DNA of 64,000 nt from Desulfocicer vacuolatum DSM 3385 (GCF_900176365.1 NZ_FWXY01000021.1:1-64000), one strand, 5' to 3'; shown: positions 44,130 through 54,327, counted from the stretch's first letter. A program made the numbers and translations. Notes: a model not told the origin generated them from the sequence alone.

Positions 44130-45107
44130 CTAAAAGAAAACAAGGAGCCAGAAAACGGTTAATATCCTTGCTGTCATGCTGAAAGTGGTGGTAATCGCAC
44201 AGATAAGGCTGCCGTTTTTAAGTCCAAAAATGGCGGTGTACCGGGGAAGGGTGCGCCTCACCCGGGTAAAGGGAATCATGAGCAGGCTGCCGGCCATTAA
44301 CGATAAAATGGCCTGGAAATCGGTAACCACCTGCTGGTTTAAAAGATTGGACATGTAGGTGATGCCCACCGTGGGACTGAACACATAGGCACTCAAGGGA
44401 CCCACCACAGCTGCCGGAAGATTTAAAAGGGCGGTCATGGGTACAATCAAAGTTTCAAGCCATGTGAGCATGCCGGTGTTCATGAGGATCTGTATGACCA
44501 TGGTCACCGAGGAGAGCAATGTGATCATGCGGATGAACATTTTTTTCCTGGCATTCCAGGTATCTTTTAAAAGCTGCACCGGGGTGCGGGGAACACAGTT
44601 CGGGTCATGGGGATCACAGGTCATGGATTTAAAAGCATCTTTGGTGAGATTTTCCCCTGCAATGGTGAATTTTCCTGCCATAATGACAAATCCAAGTTTC
44701 AGACATCCGGTGAGCCAGAAGGCGGCAATGTAGATAAGACACAACCGCATGCCGAGAAGGGGCAGAACAATGGGCAGTTGAAAGGTGAGAATTTCTTTGA
44801 AATGAAAGGGCACCGTATTGAGAACCCCGGTTAAAATCAGTTCCCGGTCCGTGAGTTTACCATCGGCATGGAATTGGGCCGCCATGGAGTGGGCTGCGAT
44901 CATGGACCCGATGGCAGACAAAAAGCTCACCGCACTTTCCGAGGGCAGGTTGGCCAGTCTGGCAACGGGTTTGCCAATGGGTTTAAGATAGGTCATCAAG
45001 CCCATCTGCATGAAAAGTTCTATACCAAAAAGGCTGACAAACATGATGGATCCCATGCGGAAGACCAGGTCAAGGGTGGTATTCAAAGAGAGAATGAGGC
45101 TGTCCAT
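44130..45107 (-). CDS. Nucleoside-recognition (Gate) domain membrane protein
   Basis: A 325-residue membrane protein with about eight hydrophobic helices. It resembles the nucleoside-recognition/Gate family (SpmA/YjiH-like): FGIELFMQMGLMTYLKPIG, then LPSESAVSFLSAIGSMIAAH, and a repeated second half (MTALLNLPAAVVGPLSAYVF). The family is implicated in transport or gating but the substrate is not known. Its promoter region (45108-45448) contains a family C repeat. Confidence 0.75.
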   Translation of the reverse strand: MDSLILSLNTTLDLVFRMGSIMFVSLFGIELFMQMGLMTYLKPIGKPVARLANLPSESAVSFLSAIGSMIAAHSMAAQFHADGKLTDRELILTGVLNTVPFHFKEILTFQLPIVLPLLGMRLCLIYIAAFWLTGCLKLGFVIMAGKFTIAGENLTKDAFKSMTCDPHDPNCVPRTPVQLLKDTWNARKKMFIRMITLLSSVTMVIQILMNTGMLTWLETLIVPMTALLNLPAAVVGPLSAYVFSPTVGITYMSNLLNQQVVTDFQAILSLMAGSLLMIPFTRVRRTLPRYTAIFGLKNGSLICAITTTFSMTARILTVFWLLVFF

Positions 45108-45448
45108 GTCATGGTTATAGTTTACAAAAGGGGGGGCGTCAATGCAAACCTGAATCTGGTTCAGAATATTTGGGTAACCTTATCATCCCTCATTCGCTTA
45201 CCGACAACCGGTTTCATTTTGGGACTTGCCTTCTTTTTAAAAATTGATATGGTGTTTTATTCAGGCCTTTAACCTTTGGAGTTTATTCAGGTCGGTATGT
45301 TCTTTACTCGTCAGTCATAAGTTCTCCCGTTTGATGCCACATAATGTGGGGCTTTGAAATTGAACATATCCCATGTGGTATGAAAAATGAGAATTTCGGA
45401 CTCATGAGTTTTTTATTAACAAAACCAATGACCATGTGAAAGGATGAC
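45108..45448. other. Divergent gap with a family C repeat part
   Basis: The segment CGGTATGTTCTTTACTCGTC near 45294 joins the end of repeat C1 (ATGTTCTT) to the arm of C2 (CAGTCATAAGTTCTC). It also has a short hairpin ACCACATGGG-type near 45360. No gene is seen in it. Confidence 0.4.
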
Positions 45449-46105
45449 ATGTTGAAAAAATTTAAAAAGCTCATCTATACCCGCCCGTTTATTGTGTTTG
45501 TTTATCATTTTGTCCGGATGTACAGTCGGACATTCCGGTTTCGTGTGGAAAATGAACAGGCATGGCAACGTCTTCTGGGGCAGGACACCCCCATCCTTTT
45601 ATGTGGGTGGCACCAGCAGTTTTTTGCCGTTATCCGATATTTTAAAACCTATTCAAAATTGAATCCGGCCCTGATGACCAGCCGCAGTAAAGACGGGGAG
45701 TTAATTTCCGCTGTGGCCAATAAAAGCGGCTGGCATACTGTCCGGGGCTCGTCTTCCCGGGGAGGAAAACAGGCCATGGATGCCATGATTGATCATTTGA
45801 ACACCCACGGCTTTGGTGCCCATATCCTTGACGGCCCCCGGGGGCCCATGGGTATCATCAAACCCGGAGTGATCAGGATGGTACATCGAACCGGAGGGTG
45901 GGTGGTACCTTTTTATATTCAACCGGAGAATGCCTGGTATTTTAATTCCTGGGATCGGTTCATGCTTCCCAAACCGTTTTCAAAGGTTGTTCTGAGTTTT
46001 GGAGAGCCTTTGTCCTTTGTTCCGGAATCTGACAAGGACGCCTTTGAAGCACAGCGGCAACACCTTGAAAATATCATGTTGCCCCGGCTTGTGTTTGCCA
46101 GATAG
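45449..46105 (+). CDS. DUF374 lysophospholipid acyltransferase-like protein
   Basis: A 218-residue protein. The DUF374 family, a branch of lysophospholipid acyltransferases, is recognised by LLCGWHQQFFAVIRYFK, the MTSRSKDGELISAV motif (the serine-arginine-x-D catalytic region) and GFGAHILDGPRGPMGIIKPG. The helix near residues 8-20 may associate with the membrane. It is predicted to move an acyl chain to a lipid, possibly lipid A or a phospholipid. A strong start after AAAGGATGAC is plausible. Confidence 0.85.
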   Translation: MLKKFKKLIYTRPFIVFVYHFVRMYSRTFRFRVENEQAWQRLLGQDTPILLCGWHQQFFAVIRYFKTYSKLNPALMTSRSKDGELISAVANKSGWHTVRGSSSRGGKQAMDAMIDHLNTHGFGAHILDGPRGPMGIIKPGVIRMVHRTGGWVVPFYIQPENAWYFNSWDRFMLPKPFSKVVLSFGEPLSFVPESDKDAFEAQRQHLENIMLPRLVFAR

Positions 46106-46176
46106 TCGGTATTGCTCCATCGTATGCTCAACCCTGATTTCCCGGGAAAATAAAATTCCATTTACAATGGAGGGGA

Positions 46177-47625
46177 TCATGGGGTCACTTCGGTGCGATT
46201 GCGTCCATTTCCCTTGGCTGCATAAAGGGCCTTATCCACGCGAATTGTGACATCGAGCACAGTTTCCTGATTAACAATCTGTGTCACCCCGAAACTGGCG
46301 GTGACAGAAATGGTTTTACCTTGGTGCAGTACATTTTGATCGACTTCAATGTTTTTACGAATCTTTTCCGCCACAGTCCGGGCCTGTTCCAGGTTGCAAT
46401 CGGTGAGCAGTATCAGAAACTCTTCTCCCCCCCATCGACAAAGAATATCAGAGTCCCGGATATGGCTTTTTGCCGTGCGGGTGACCGCCTTTAATATTAG
46501 ATCACCAATGGTATGGCCGTATGTGTCATTTATATTTTTAAAATGGTCAATGTCAAACATGATGGCAGCCAAAGGGCTATTGCGGCGTTTTGCCTGTTTA
46601 ACGCTTTGGTTGAATAACATGTCAAACACCTGGCGGTTGGCTGCTCCGGTGAGTTTGTCCATGGTTGCCATCTCTTCCAGGCGCCTCTGGTATCCCCCGA
46701 TGGTGATATAGGCCAGCAGCAGAACAATGGCGGTGACGGTGAAGCTGACCAGCAGATTGATCATCAGTGTGTTTAAAATTCGACCTTCAGCAGGATCATC
46801 TGCCTGCATCACCAGGAGGAACCATTCAAACTGGGGCACCATGCGGCTGTTTACATAAATGGTTTTTCCTTCATCTGTGTAGGTTAAGGCATTACTGGGG
46901 GTGGTGAGAATCCGTGTGGCATGTTTTGACAGCCCCGGTACCTTGCGAATATTGTCCGGGCCGGTGTAGTTTAAGCCGTGGAGGGTCAGCCGGCCTTCAG
47001 GATTAATAAAGTAAATTTTTCGACCGTAGCGGTGCTGGTAACTGTCAATTAAATCCCGAACGGCATTGACGGCAAGTCCCACCCCCGTGGCCCCGATGTA
47101 GCGGCCAGCATAATCAAATACCCGGTAATTGATAAAGATCACCATGGAATTTTTGTCAGCTGTGTCTGTGTCCACATTGACCTCATAGGGGTCCCGCATT
47201 TTTTGTACTCGGAAATACCAGGCATCCTGGGGATCTGTCTGGCTGACGGTTTTGAGAACCCCGGAGGGGTGATAATATTTTCTGGTCTTTTCCGACACAA
47301 AAAAACTGGTCACCGTGTCATACTGCAGCTGAATTTCCTTGAGATATCGAATAACGGCTTTGTCATCCTGTTCGCCTGCCATGGTCCAGTCCCGGAGAAA
47401 CGTATCCTGGGCCATCAAAGAGGAGATGAACACCGGGCGCAAAAGATCCCGTTGAATTTCTGAATAGATGTTATCACTGGTCAGGGGAAGGGTGGTTTCA
47501 GTAATCTGCTCAGAAAGAGAGTCATGGGCCACATAATAGCTGATCAGGCAGGTGCTCAGAAAACCTGACAGCAGTAGAATACTCAGGATAGCCACAAAAC
47601 GTATTTTGCTGTTTTTCACATACAC
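46177..47625 (-). CDS. Membrane diguanylate cyclase (dCache-GGDEF)
   Basis: A 482-residue protein. A first membrane helix is at about 9-31, a periplasmic dCache-like sensor spans about 35-270 (DAWYFRVQKMRDPYEVNVDT, then VIFINYRVFDYAGRYIGATG), and a second helix is at about 285-305. The GGDEF domain follows, with catalytic RWGGEEF near residue 395 and an RDSD inhibitory site five residues before GG, so product inhibition is expected. It makes cyclic-di-GMP from GTP in response to an extracellular ligand. The gene stands alone. Confidence 0.93.
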   Translation of the reverse strand: MYVKNSKIRFVAILSILLLSGFLSTCLISYYVAHDSLSEQITETTLPLTSDNIYSEIQRDLLRPVFISSLMAQDTFLRDWTMAGEQDDKAVIRYLKEIQLQYDTVTSFFVSEKTRKYYHPSGVLKTVSQTDPQDAWYFRVQKMRDPYEVNVDTDTADKNSMVIFINYRVFDYAGRYIGATGVGLAVNAVRDLIDSYQHRYGRKIYFINPEGRLTLHGLNYTGPDNIRKVPGLSKHATRILTTPSNALTYTDEGKTIYVNSRMVPQFEWFLLVMQADDPAEGRILNTLMINLLVSFTVTAIVLLLAYITIGGYQRRLEEMATMDKLTGAANRQVFDMLFNQSVKQAKRRNSPLAAIMFDIDHFKNINDTYGHTIGDLILKAVTRTAKSHIRDSDILCRWGGEEFLILLTDCNLEQARTVAEKIRKNIEVDQNVLHQGKTISVTASFGVTQIVNQETVLDVTIRVDKALYAAKGNGRNRTEVTP

Positions 47626-47751
47626 CTCTTTAAAATGGACGGTCCTTTGTAAGTCCGGTTTTATCGGACAGGGACAGGGCTTAAAATTTGAAGGGCAATT
47701 GTATCTTACATCCGAATAAATGCAAGTATTAAAAGTAAGTATTTATTGTTA

Positions 47752-48930
47752 TTATCGGTTTTTTTGTTTTGTCTGATACCCGGTTAATTCAACATATCCG
47801 GACCCGGAACTGTTTTTTCCTGAAACCTTCACTGCCCCTTCCCAGTAAACGAATTCTCCGGTGTGTTCCTGATTTTTAATGTAAGGCGTTACATTAAGCG
47901 TCATATCCAAGGGGGATAAAAAAATCGTCCATGCCGAAGGGTATATGCCACCGGTGACAGGACTTTTCCAGGTGTCTGTGCTTTTAATTGTGAAATCATC
48001 GGGGCCAAGGATGTCGTAACCGCCATGGGCATGGGAAATACATCCAAAGGAAAACCCATTGGGGCGGTTGTCTGCTTTTCTGACCTGGCACACCATGATG
48101 TCTTTTCCATCTTCCAGGTGCAGGGCAAACCAGTCCCATCCTTTTTCATTGTTGCCAAGGGCACTGGTGCTCCATTCGTGGTCAAACCAGCTGAGGCCTT
48201 TGACCTTTACTTCTCCCTTGGGCGTCTGGAGGGTTCCCTGGGTGTCAATCCGGGGAAACGAGTAATAATAAGAGGCATTTCCTGGCAGGGCGCTTTTCTG
48301 GCTAAGTCCCGATTTCCCCTGGAATACCGGAGGTTTTCCGGGGGACAGTTCCAGGTTTAAAGAAAAAAGAGACCCCCGGGCCCGCAGATGAATTGTATTT
48401 TCTTTTTCCAATGCTTCCCAATCATTTATCCACACCCGGTAGGGGTTGCCCATGGCACCGGCAATGCCCACGCTTTCCCGGTTCATACGGGTATCAGTGT
48501 AAAATTTTTTTGCTGTTACATCGGTAAGGGCAAAGTGGGCAAAGTAAAGCTGTCCGGTTCTCCATTTTGAAGATCCCCGGGGGGGCTCACAGGTGAGTGC
48601 TCTTCTGAAAAAGGTCAGCTGGTATCCGAAAATGCTGCCGGATCTGTCCGTAAGATTGCCGGTGTAATACCACCATTCGGTCTGAAAGGTGTTGTGGGGG
48701 CCAAGATCCCGGGGAAAGGTAATGACTTTTTCCCGGTCTGCCCGGTCAAAGCACGCTTCTTGGGAGGTGGAAGAGAGGGCCTGGCCAATGTCAAACCCTT
48801 TTTCCCTGTCCGGGGGGGCACCACATGCCAGGAAGAACATTCCTGACAGGAGAAGTGCGGCCGTGAGCACACCGGTCGGTTTTTTAAATTTTATTCCTGT
48901 GTTTATGCCGGGCCTGTTTTGTTGTTTCAT
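47752..48930 (-). CDS. AttH/carotenoid-hydratase-like lipoprotein
   Basis: A 392-residue exported lipoprotein. The lipobox LSGMFFLACG puts the acylated cysteine near residue 36. The mature protein matches the CrtC/AttH family: HNTFQTEWWYYTGNL, LSWFDHEWSTSAL and GWDWFALHLEDG with conserved Trp, Asp and Glu. In AttEFGH-type systems this protein accompanies an ABC exporter of the FtsX/MacB class. It lies 35 bases downstream of that permease gene. The cargo is unknown; outer-membrane lipid or lipoprotein handling is plausible. Confidence 0.88.
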   Translation of the reverse strand: MKQQNRPGINTGIKFKKPTGVLTAALLLSGMFFLACGAPPDREKGFDIGQALSSTSQEACFDRADREKVITFPRDLGPHNTFQTEWWYYTGNLTDRSGSIFGYQLTFFRRALTCEPPRGSSKWRTGQLYFAHFALTDVTAKKFYTDTRMNRESVGIAGAMGNPYRVWINDWEALEKENTIHLRARGSLFSLNLELSPGKPPVFQGKSGLSQKSALPGNASYYYSFPRIDTQGTLQTPKGEVKVKGLSWFDHEWSTSALGNNEKGWDWFALHLEDGKDIMVCQVRKADNRPNGFSFGCISHAHGGYDILGPDDFTIKSTDTWKSPVTGGIYPSAWTIFLSPLDMTLNVTPYIKNQEHTGEFVYWEGAVKVSGKNSSGSGYVELTGYQTKQKNR

Positions 48931-48965
48931 AAATGAAATCCTGATTTAAAGGCAGTAACACCATT

Positions 48966-51524
48966 CTATTCCATGCGAAGGGCCGTGGGAATATCGTTTT
49001 GACCGGCTTTTACGGCAGGCAGAATACCGGCAACCACAGCAGCCACAATGGCCATGGCCACGGCGGTTAGAAAGCCCCGGGGCTGGAGCACCATGTCGTA
49101 GGTCCATCCAAAGGAGCGTTTATTGATTACATCAATGAGCACCCAGGAAAGAAAAAGCCCAAAGGGCAGGGCACATATTCCTGCAATGAACCCGGCATAG
49201 CCACACTCCAGAAGCAGTAATTTTGCCACCTGCACCGACTCGGCCCCCCAGGATCGTAAAATGGCCATTTCCCGGCTTCGTTCCAGCAGCAGAGCCATCA
49301 CAGCGTTGATAATGCCGGTGAGGGCCACAATGGCCGTTAAAAACTGCAGGGCCGTGGTGATCATGAATGTATTGTCAAATACATCAAGAACACTTTGCTT
49401 TAATATTTTGCCGGAACGGATTTCCAGGGGTGGAAATGACCGGGATATGCTCCGGATGCTTTTAATGGTGCTATCCACGTCTTGACCCGGAGTTTGATCC
49501 GGGTTTAAAAAAAGTTGCAGGGAGGTGATACCGTCAAATCCCCAATGGGTTTTCAAGGTTTGTGGATGGACAATGATGCGGCCACCTCCCATGAAAAAAT
49601 CCCGAAAAATGCCTGTTACCGGAAAGGTTTGAAGGCCCTGAAGTGTGTTTAAAGTGATCTTTGGCCCTTGTCCCGGAACAATGCCATGCCGGGCCGCAAA
49701 TATTTCCGATACCTGGATGCGGCCCTGTGACGGCAGGGTATTTCCATTGGTTTGCGGGCTTGCTGTCCATATCCATTCCCTTTGGGATTGATCTGTGGCA
49801 TAGGCAAACACATGGATTTTTCCTGTGCGTTCTGATAACACCGTCTGCATGGCATAGGCACTGACCTTTTCCACCCCGGGAAGGGTCGTTATTTCCTTCA
49901 CCAGTGAGGCATCCATGGCAGGTTGTGTTTTATCTGCACATCGCACATGGATATCGCCGCCGATATTGTCGTCAATCCACTTTACCACCGACTGTCGAAA
50001 ACTGACGGTCATGGTATCAATGCCGATGTACACAGCGGTCACCACCATGAGGGACGCAATGAGCACACTGGTGCGACTCAATGAGCGCACAATATTATTA
50101 AGGGCCATGCGGGTGAGCAGAGAAGGTATGGGGGCGGTCAGGCGCAAAAGCAGGGCAATCAGCATCCGGGTGAGCAGGGGAACCATAAATGATGCGCCGG
50201 TGAACATCATGAAAATACCCAGAAAATCCAGACTGGCACCGGTGTGGGGAAAAACAAAAAGAAAAAAAGCCAGCCCCAGAAGCAGTATGCCAATGAGGGT
50301 AAGGCCTAAAGCCATGCCCTGCAGCCGGGTTTCTGATGTGGATCGCCGGGAAAGTGTCACAGGTGGAATACGGCTTGCCGTAAGGGCCGGAAACAAGGTG
50401 GCTGCCACACAGGAAACCATGCCTGCTGAAAAGCCTTTAACCAGGGTGGGCCAGGCAATGTGAGTCTGGTTCACAGTGAGCACAAAATACATGTCTGACA
50501 CAGTGGTACACACGGCATGGACTGCGCCCTTTCCCAGAATTATCCCCACAAGGATGCCCAGCAGGGAGCCTGCAATGCCGTATATAAATACTTCCAGGGT
50601 CACCATCATGAAAATATCCCTTTGGGTGGCCCCCAAAGAGCGCAGGATTCCGGTGAGGCGTTGACGCTGGGTAACGGAAAATGACACGGTGTTGTAAATG
50701 AGAAACATCCCCATGAAAAGGGCCAGCATGCTGAAGGCCGTAAGGCTGGTCTCAAAGGCCTGGGAAAGATTGCGAACGGCCCGGTTGTTCCGGGCTGTCT
50801 GCACCAGAGAGCTTCCCTTGGGAAGAATGGCTTTGACGGCGTTAACAGATTGGCTTGAGTCCAGTATGAGATCAATGTGGGAGATGCGGTCTCCCATGCC
50901 TGAAATTTCCTGGGCCGTGGCAATGTCCGTCACCAGGATGCCGGTGAGGGCAAGGCGTTCCAGGGGCGCTGTGCTGTGAAGAAATCCGGCAATGTGCACG
51001 CTGACCTGTTTTTTGCCGAAGACAAGGGTCAGCGTATCTCCCGGGGCAAGATTGTTTTCCCGGGCCAGGGTCTGGGAAAGGAGCACACCGTCCCCTGACA
51101 TGAGCGTTTTTGCCAGGTTGGGGGTGCTTTGGGATGAATCCGGTGCCAGGGACAGGGAACGAAAGGCATTTTCCGAAAAAGGATCAATGCCAAGGAGCTG
51201 CATCTGTTTTTCACGGAGCTCCTTTACATGGGGATATTTGGAGATCACCGGGGCGCATTGTTTGATGCCCAGGGAGACTTTGAGGGTTGTAAATAAGGAC
51301 TGGGAAAGGGACAATGTGGTGCCCACGATGCGGTGGGTGGCTTTGCCGGTGACAAGGCCGGTGGAGAGCTCAAAGGATTTGCTGACACTGGTTTTGGCAA
51401 TGTCAATGGCCACCACCCCGGAAACCCCCAGTGCAATGCCAAGGATAAGCAAAAGGGTTCTTGCCCGGTGGTGTTTGCTGTATTTCAGGGCGGTTTTAAT
51501 GAGAATACCGGGGGGCATCATCAT
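48966..51524 (-). CDS. FtsX-like ABC transporter permease
   Basis: An 852-residue membrane protein of the duplicated FtsX/LolC type. The first membrane helix is at about 20-42 (LLLILGIALGVSGVVAIDIA), and four-helix bundles lie near 260-450 and 730-850. Large periplasmic loops lie between. The AttFG/LolCE-like architecture with the paired ATPase suggests a mechanotransmission-type exporter for lipids or lipoproteins, not a classical importer. It overlaps the ATPase gene start/stop by four bases. The AttH-like lipoprotein follows. Confidence 0.9.
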   Translation of the reverse strand: MMMPPGILIKTALKYSKHHRARTLLLILGIALGVSGVVAIDIAKTSVSKSFELSTGLVTGKATHRIVGTTLSLSQSLFTTLKVSLGIKQCAPVISKYPHVKELREKQMQLLGIDPFSENAFRSLSLAPDSSQSTPNLAKTLMSGDGVLLSQTLARENNLAPGDTLTLVFGKKQVSVHIAGFLHSTAPLERLALTGILVTDIATAQEISGMGDRISHIDLILDSSQSVNAVKAILPKGSSLVQTARNNRAVRNLSQAFETSLTAFSMLALFMGMFLIYNTVSFSVTQRQRLTGILRSLGATQRDIFMMVTLEVFIYGIAGSLLGILVGIILGKGAVHAVCTTVSDMYFVLTVNQTHIAWPTLVKGFSAGMVSCVAATLFPALTASRIPPVTLSRRSTSETRLQGMALGLTLIGILLLGLAFFLFVFPHTGASLDFLGIFMMFTGASFMVPLLTRMLIALLLRLTAPIPSLLTRMALNNIVRSLSRTSVLIASLMVVTAVYIGIDTMTVSFRQSVVKWIDDNIGGDIHVRCADKTQPAMDASLVKEITTLPGVEKVSAYAMQTVLSERTGKIHVFAYATDQSQREWIWTASPQTNGNTLPSQGRIQVSEIFAARHGIVPGQGPKITLNTLQGLQTFPVTGIFRDFFMGGGRIIVHPQTLKTHWGFDGITSLQLFLNPDQTPGQDVDSTIKSIRSISRSFPPLEIRSGKILKQSVLDVFDNTFMITTALQFLTAIVALTGIINAVMALLLERSREMAILRSWGAESVQVAKLLLLECGYAGFIAGICALPFGLFLSWVLIDVINKRSFGWTYDMVLQPRGFLTAVAMAIVAAVVAGILPAVKAGQNDIPTALRME

Positions 51525-52213
51525 TTCAACACCCCTTTTTCCGGAGACAGGGACAGATTTTTATCTTTAAAGGAGAATACCCGGTGGGCAAAGTCCACGG
51601 CGTCGGGGCTGTGGGTCACCATGATCAGGGTTTTTTGGCGTTGTGTAACCAGATTGACAATGAGTTCCAGAACTGTTTTTCCCGTGGCCATGTCCAGGTT
51701 ACCCGTGGGTTCATCGGCAAGGATGATGTCAGGGTTATGGACCAGGGCCCGGACAATGGCCACCCGTTGCTGTTCCCCCCCGGACAGGGTGTCGGGGTAG
51801 GTTGCTCTTCGATGATAAAGTCCCACCTGATCCAGAAGAGAAAGGGCGTTTTCCCGGGCCTCTTTGGGGGATGCCTTGTCCAGCTCTGCAGTGAGGCAGA
51901 CATTTTCAAGGACAGTGAGCACGGGGATCAGGTTAAAAAATTGAAAAATGATGCCGATTTTTTTTCTTCGAAAAATGGTGCGATCCCGGTCGGACATCTG
52001 GGTGATCACTGTATCTCCAATTGTAATGGCACCGGCATCCGGGGTGTCAATGCCCCCGGCCAGGTTCAAGAGGGAGCTTTTTCCCACCCCGCTTTTTCCC
52101 ACAATAACAGAAACGGTCCTGGAGGGGAAAAGCGCATCTATCTCTTTAAAAATGAGGTGGCGGTTACCACTTTCATTGTATGACTTTGTAACCTTTGAAA
52201 AATGAATATCCAT
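51521..52213 (-). CDS. LolD/MacB-type ABC ATPase
   Basis: A 230-residue ATPase; the ATG at 52213 is preceded by GGAGG. The Walker A reads GKSGVGKSSLL (about residue 35), the signature LSGGEQQRV and Walker B ILADEPTGNLD, the last typical of the LolD/MacB/FtsE class. A MVTHSPDAV switch follows. It drives the FtsX-like permease encoded immediately downstream with a four-base overlap. The upstream HD-domain gene ends about 60 bases away. Confidence 0.93.
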   Translation of the reverse strand: MDIHFSKVTKSYNESGNRHLIFKEIDALFPSRTVSVIVGKSGVGKSSLLNLAGGIDTPDAGAITIGDTVITQMSDRDRTIFRRKKIGIIFQFFNLIPVLTVLENVCLTAELDKASPKEARENALSLLDQVGLYHRRATYPDTLSGGEQQRVAIVRALVHNPDIILADEPTGNLDMATGKTVLELIVNLVTQRQKTLIMVTHSPDAVDFAHRVFSFKDKNLSLSPEKGVLK

Positions 52214-52274
52214 TTTGTTGCCTCCAGAGTCATGAATGTTCATAACCGCCGCAGGGGAGCTTATGATATTCTGA

Positions 52275-52841
52275 TTAAAATCGCTGGACAGAAGGGCAGA
52301 GATGAAACCTACAGGCCCATTGAAAAAATCGTCTACCATGGCCGGGGTCTATTTCGGACAGGGAGGAGATGATCTCTTCCACACTTGGTTCATGGCCTTG
52401 TTTTTCCGGGCTTTTGGAGTAAAATTTGTCTGCCACGCAGATGATTTTTTCTTCCAGACTTTCTGGAACCATATCCCGGAGGGGCAGGGGGAGACGGTTG
52501 GATTTAATGTTGTCAAGGGTGATACCGGCTCCGGTGTGACGTTCCGATACCAGAGCATGCCGAAATAAGCCCATGTTATCCAAAAGCTGTCTGCCCAGAA
52601 AGCCGTGGCACACATAGGGGTGGGAGCCACGGCAGTGGATGGCAGGGGCATGGGTCATGAAGATGCCGATGTCATGGAGCATGGCCGCCTCCCGGATAAA
52701 ATCGGTATCCGGATTCAGATGGGAGAGGGTGGCGGCCATTTCAAGGCTTTTTTGTGTGACAAGGTGGGCATGGCGCATGAACAGATCATAAAGATCTGTT
52801 CCCGGCCTGTAGTGTTCAGTGATAATATCCCGGACATTCAT
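52275..52841 (-). CDS. HD-domain phosphohydrolase
   Basis: A 188-residue HD-domain protein: H25 in MRHAHLVTQKSLEMAATL, the HD pair in AAMLHDIGIFMTHAPA, and a later Asp in ICVADKFYSKSP. These are the metal ligands of HD phosphohydrolases, which act on nucleotides or cyclic nucleotides. The ATG overlaps the prfB stop as TAATG, so translation is coupled. The substrate is unknown. It is followed by the ABC exporter genes, forming a prfB-HD-ATPase-permease-lipoprotein unit. Confidence 0.88.
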   Translation of the reverse strand: MNVRDIITEHYRPGTDLYDLFMRHAHLVTQKSLEMAATLSHLNPDTDFIREAAMLHDIGIFMTHAPAIHCRGSHPYVCHGFLGRQLLDNMGLFRHALVSERHTGAGITLDNIKSNRLPLPLRDMVPESLEEKIICVADKFYSKSPEKQGHEPSVEEIISSLSEIDPGHGRRFFQWACRFHLCPSVQRF

Positions 52842-53939
52842 TATATTTTACCGGAAAGCAGCACCCCTTCAATGAACTGATCCAGATCCCCGTCCATCAC
52901 CCGATCCACATCACCCACCTCAAAGTTGGTGCGGTGATCTTTCACCATGCGGTAGGGATGCATGACATAGGAACGAATCTGGTTACCCCAGGCGATTTCA
53001 TCCTTGCCGTCGTGGAGATCCTGCATTTTGCGGTTCTGCTTTTCTTTTTCAATTTGATACAGCCTTGATTTCAACACCTTCATGGCAATTTCTTTGTTCC
53101 GGTGCTGGGAGGATTCCTGTTGACACTGGGCCACCACGCCTGTGGGGAGATGGGTGATCCTGACGGCACTGCTGGTTTTGTTGACATGCTGTCCTCCGGC
53201 ACCGCTGGCCCGGTAGACATCCACCCGAAGATCCCCTTCGTCAATGTCAATTTGAATATCATCCTTGAGTTCCGGGTAAACAAACACCGACGCAAAGGAG
53301 GTGTGTCGTTTGCCGCTGGCATTAAAGGGAGAGATGCGCACCAGTCGGTGTACACCGGATTCCACCTTCATGTATCCATAACAATTGGTGCCGGAAACAC
53401 TTAAGGTGGCACCTTTTAGCCCGGCTTCATCCCCTGGTTGATAATCAATGACTTGAAGCTTATACCCTTTTTTGGAAATCCAGCGGGTGTACATGCGAAA
53501 AAGTTTTTCAGCCCAGTCCTGGGAATCGGTGCCCCCGGCCCCTGCATTGATGGAGACAATGGCATTTTTGCCGTCATCTTCATCATTTAACATAATATTG
53601 ATGGAAAATGATTTGATTTTTTTTTCAAGGCGTTTGAGCTGGGACTCCACCTCTTTTTCCACTTCCTTGTCCTTTTCTTCCCGGGCAAGTTCAAGCAGGG
53701 TGTCCGCATCTTCTATTTCCGTATAAATAGCTTGCCACGCCTCAATGAGATCAGATATTCGCGTTCGTTCTTTTAAAAGTTCCGTGGCTTTGTCATTGTC
53801 GTTCCAGAAATCTTCCCTGGCAATGAAACTTTCCAGTTCTCTTAACCTGTTTTCCTTAACAGGGAGGTCAAAGATACTCCTTGAGCTGTTCTGCTTTTTC
53901 ATAAAAAGAGGAAATGCTCTGTTTTGTTTCTAAGGACAT
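52841..53939 (-). CDS. prfB: Peptide chain release factor 2 (with programmed frameshift)
   Basis: The gene begins at ATG 53939 with AGGAG upstream: 23 codons (MSLETKQSISSFYEKAEQLK...) lead to an in-frame TGA at 53868-53870. A +1 shift at CTTTGAC continues into DLPVKENRLREL. The main frame holds the SGAGGQHVNKTSSAV loop (GGQ, hydrolysis) and a stop-recognition region. RF2 reads UGA and UAA stop codons. The shift lets RF2 levels regulate their own synthesis. The total product is about 365 residues. It heads the operon with HD and ABC genes. Confidence 0.95.
53865..53890 (-). promoter_or_regulatory. prfB recoding site
   Basis: On the minus strand the internal Shine-Dalgarno AAGGAG precedes TATCTTTGAC. 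The TGA stop follows a CTT slippery codon exactly as in the known RF2 frameshift site, with the usual short spacer between SD and CTT. Confidence 0.92.
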
Positions 53940-54327
53940 GGGGTTCTCCTGTGAGTTTTCTTTTGATTGTGTTCAAGCCCTATTATTCAACTTAGGGCAC
54001 TATTTATCATAAAAGTCCGCTTCATTGCAACACAACAGATGAAATGGCCCAGGGCTTTTAAACCCTGGCTGTTTTTATTTTTTAAAATACATTGTCAATG
54101 AATCAAACGGCGTTATGGATTTGTTTTTCTTGACTTTTTTGCTGTTTTTTGATTGTTTCTGAATTTTAGGGCCTGTGGTAAAATAGATGAAATGAATCGA
54201 CTGTAAGTCTCATGGTCATGGGATTACACTTTCATTCCCTGATTTTTAAACAGGCTTTTAGTGCACCCCGGTTGTGGTGTGAGTTTTAAAATTAATTACG
54301 CGGTGATAAAAGGCAGATAAAACCCTC
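53940..54327. other. Divergent promoter gap (prfB / small multidrug export gene)
   Basis: A 388-base AT-rich gap with no gene. It should carry the promoter of prfB near 53950-54060 and that of the plus-strand gene near 54250-54320. No clear palindromic operator is seen. Confidence 0.35.
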
